A DNA stretch of 9,853 bases from Lentisphaeria bacterium (GTDB lineage Bacteria; Verrucomicrobiota; Lentisphaeria; Victivallales; UBA1829): assembly GCA_017540385.1 (NCBI GenBank), contig JAFYBD010000116.1, forward strand, positions 1 through 9,853, given 5' to 3'. The position numbers and the translations under genes were made by a program. This document shows positions 6,273 to 9,853 of this stretch, one piece after another. How positions within the stretch are numbered: position 1 is the stretch's first letter; the number at the start of each line of letters is the position of its first letter. Under the pieces are notes generated by a model. That model ran no database searches, was not told where the DNA came from, and worked only from the letters and a program-made list of their open reading frames with translations.

Positions 6273-7871
6273 AAACCAAGCACATCTTCATCACCGGCGG
6301 CGTCGTTTCCAGCCTCGGCAAAGGCATCACCGGAGCCGCCCTCGCGTTCCTCCTGAAACAGCGCGGATACCGCGTGGCCATGCAGAAGCTCGATCCGTAC
6401 CTGAACGTCGACCCGGGCACCATGAGCCCGTACCAGCACGGCGAAGTCTTCGTGACCGACGACGGCGCCGAAACCGACCTCGACCTCGGCCATTACGAAC
6501 GCATCGCGGGCGTGAACTGCTCCCACGCCAGCAATTATACCTCAGGCCGCATCTACGGCAGCGTCATCGCGCGCGAACGCGCCGGGGGCTACCTCGGCGG
6601 TACCGTGCAGGTCATCCCGCACATCACAGACGAGATCAAGTCGGCCATCCGGTCGCTCGAGAGCCCGGACGTCGACATCGCGATCACCGAGATCGGCGGC
6701 ACCACCGGCGACATCGAGAGCCTGCCGTTCCTGGAGGCCACGCGCCAGTTCAAACTGGAGGCCCCGGCCGGCGACGCGATCTTCATCCACCTGACGCTCG
6801 TGCCGTACATCCGCGCCGCGAAGGAACTGAAGACGAAGCCCAGCCAGCACTCCGTGGCCTCGCTCCGCGGCATCGGCATCGTGCCGGACATCCTGGTCTG
6901 CCGTTCCGAGATCCCGATGGAGAAGGAACACCTCGACAAGCTGTCGCTCTTCTGCAACGTGCGGCGTTCGTGCGTGATCGAGGAGCTGGACGTGCAGAAC
7001 TCAATCTACGAGGTGCCGCTGGAGCTGGAGGAACAGGAGTTCGACACGCGCGTGCTGGAGCTGCTGCACCTGGAACCGCGCGAGATCGACCTCGCCGGGT
7101 ACAAGAAATGGCTCGACGGCGTGCTTCATCCCCGCACCGAATGTACCATCGCGGTCGTCGGCAAGTACATCCGCCATCAGGACGCTTACAAAAGCATCTA
7201 CGAATCCCTCAGCCACGCGGGCATCAAACATTCGTGCAAGGTGCGCGTGAAGAAGATCGAGTCCGAGGATTTCATGACCTCCGACCCGGCTGCGCTGCTC
7301 GACGGCGTGGACGGCGTGCTGGTCCCCGGCGGATTCGGCACACGCGGCGTGGACGGCAAGATCAGGGCCGTCGAATTCGCCCGCAAGTATCAGATACCGT
7401 TCCTCGGCATCTGCCTGGGCATGCAGTGCGCCGTGATCGAGTTCGCGCGGAACGTCCTCGGGCTCGCCGACGCCGACAGCTCCGAGTTCAACGAGAAGAC
7501 CCCGCACCCCGTGATCGACCTCATGGACGAACAGCGCACGATCCACGACAAGGGCGGCACCATGCGCCTGGGCGCCTACGACTGCGAGATCGTGCCCGGA
7601 TCGCTGGCGGATCGCCTCTACGGACAGCAGAGCATCCGCGAACGCCACCGCCACCGTTTCGAGTTCAATCCGAAGTACCGCGAAGCGCTCGAAGCCGCCG
7701 GACTCCGCGTGAGCGGCGTCAATCCCCAGCGCGGCCTCGTGGAGATCGTCGAGATACCGGATCACCCGTTCTTCATCGGCTGCCAGTTCTACCCCGAATT
7801 CAAGTCGCGTCCCATGCACGCGCATCCGCTCTTCGACGGTCTCGTGGAAGCCGCTCTGAAAGGTCGTCAAA

Positions 7872-7888
<17 letters not shown>
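6269..7888 (+). CDS. pyrG: CTP synthase, 539 aa
   Basis: Converts UTP to CTP with ATP and ammonia from glutamine, the last step of pyrimidine nucleotide synthesis; works as a tetramer in the cytoplasm. The N-terminal synthetase domain (about 1-270) has the P-loop SSLGKG at 14-19, Asp72 in ETDLDLGHYER and Glu141 in TEIGGTTGDIES, the family's Mg/ATP ligands. The C-terminal class I glutaminase (about 292-530) has PGGFGTRG at 353-360 (the lid loop) and GICLGMQ with nucleophile Cys382. The triad segment reads CQFYPEF at 505-511: Glu510 is present, but position 508 is Tyr (codon TAC) where family members normally have His. This may weaken or abolish glutamine-driven activity while leaving ammonia-driven activity. 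Length is normal (E. coli 545). It overlaps carA by 4 nt and carB by 17 nt, a position between the two carbamoyl phosphate synthetase subunits that I do not recall as standard. Confidence 0.97.
7858..7863 (+). promoter_or_regulatory. Ribosome binding site of carB inside the pyrG 3' end
   Basis: GAAAGG ends eight bases before the ATG at 7872. It supports that ATG as the carB start, which makes carB overlap the end of pyrG by 17 nt in another frame. The encoded N-terminus (MPKRTDIQKILLIGSGP) aligns in length with known CarB proteins. Confidence 0.7.

Positions 7889-9853
<1,965 letters not shown>

Overview
The window is a compact, GC-rich bacterial chromosomal locus (roughly 60% G+C by eye) containing almost only glutamine- and nitrogen-handling enzymes. 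There are no mobile elements, tRNAs, rRNAs or CRISPR arrays. The taxon cannot be fixed from the sequence. The first plus-strand gene encodes a PurF-like protein that resembles, from memory, the form found next to carAB in Bacteroidetes. The high G+C is unlike Bacteroides itself, so a PVC-group bacterium (Lentisphaerae, Kiritimatiellae or Verrucomicrobia-like) is a reasonable but unproven guess.

Layout: positions 1-3174, minus strand, hold the N-terminal 1058 residues of the glutamate synthase large subunit (gltB); the C-terminal part runs off the left edge. Positions 3175-3433 are a divergent regulatory region. Positions 3434-5155 (plus) encode a PurF-like glutamine phosphoribosyltransferase. 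It is followed without real gaps by carA (5157-6272), pyrG (6269-7888) and carB (7872 to the right edge, N-terminal 660 residues). The plus-strand junctions are a 1-nt gap, a 4-nt overlap and a 17-nt overlap, so these four genes look like one translationally coupled operon.

How they work together: all four glutaminase-containing proteins (GltB and PurF-like, class II; CarA and PyrG, class I) hydrolyse glutamine to deliver ammonia. GltB regenerates glutamate. CarA and CarB make carbamoyl phosphate for pyrimidines and arginine. PyrG makes CTP from UTP. The PurF-like protein is by family an enzyme that puts an amino group on PRPP. Putting pyrG between the two carbamoyl phosphate synthetase subunit genes joins the first and last steps of pyrimidine nucleotide synthesis.

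The most informative non-coding signal is a pair of nearly identical, back-to-back sigma-54 (-24/-12) promoters, one facing gltB and one facing the PurF-like/car/pyrG operon. About 108 bp lies between them, carrying GTAAAAC-type repeats that could bind a shared enhancer-binding protein. The whole glutamine-consuming island therefore appears to be under one nitrogen-type control. Other points of interest are a Tyr in place of the expected catalytic His in the PyrG glutaminase, and an atypical glutaminase pocket in the PurF-like protein.
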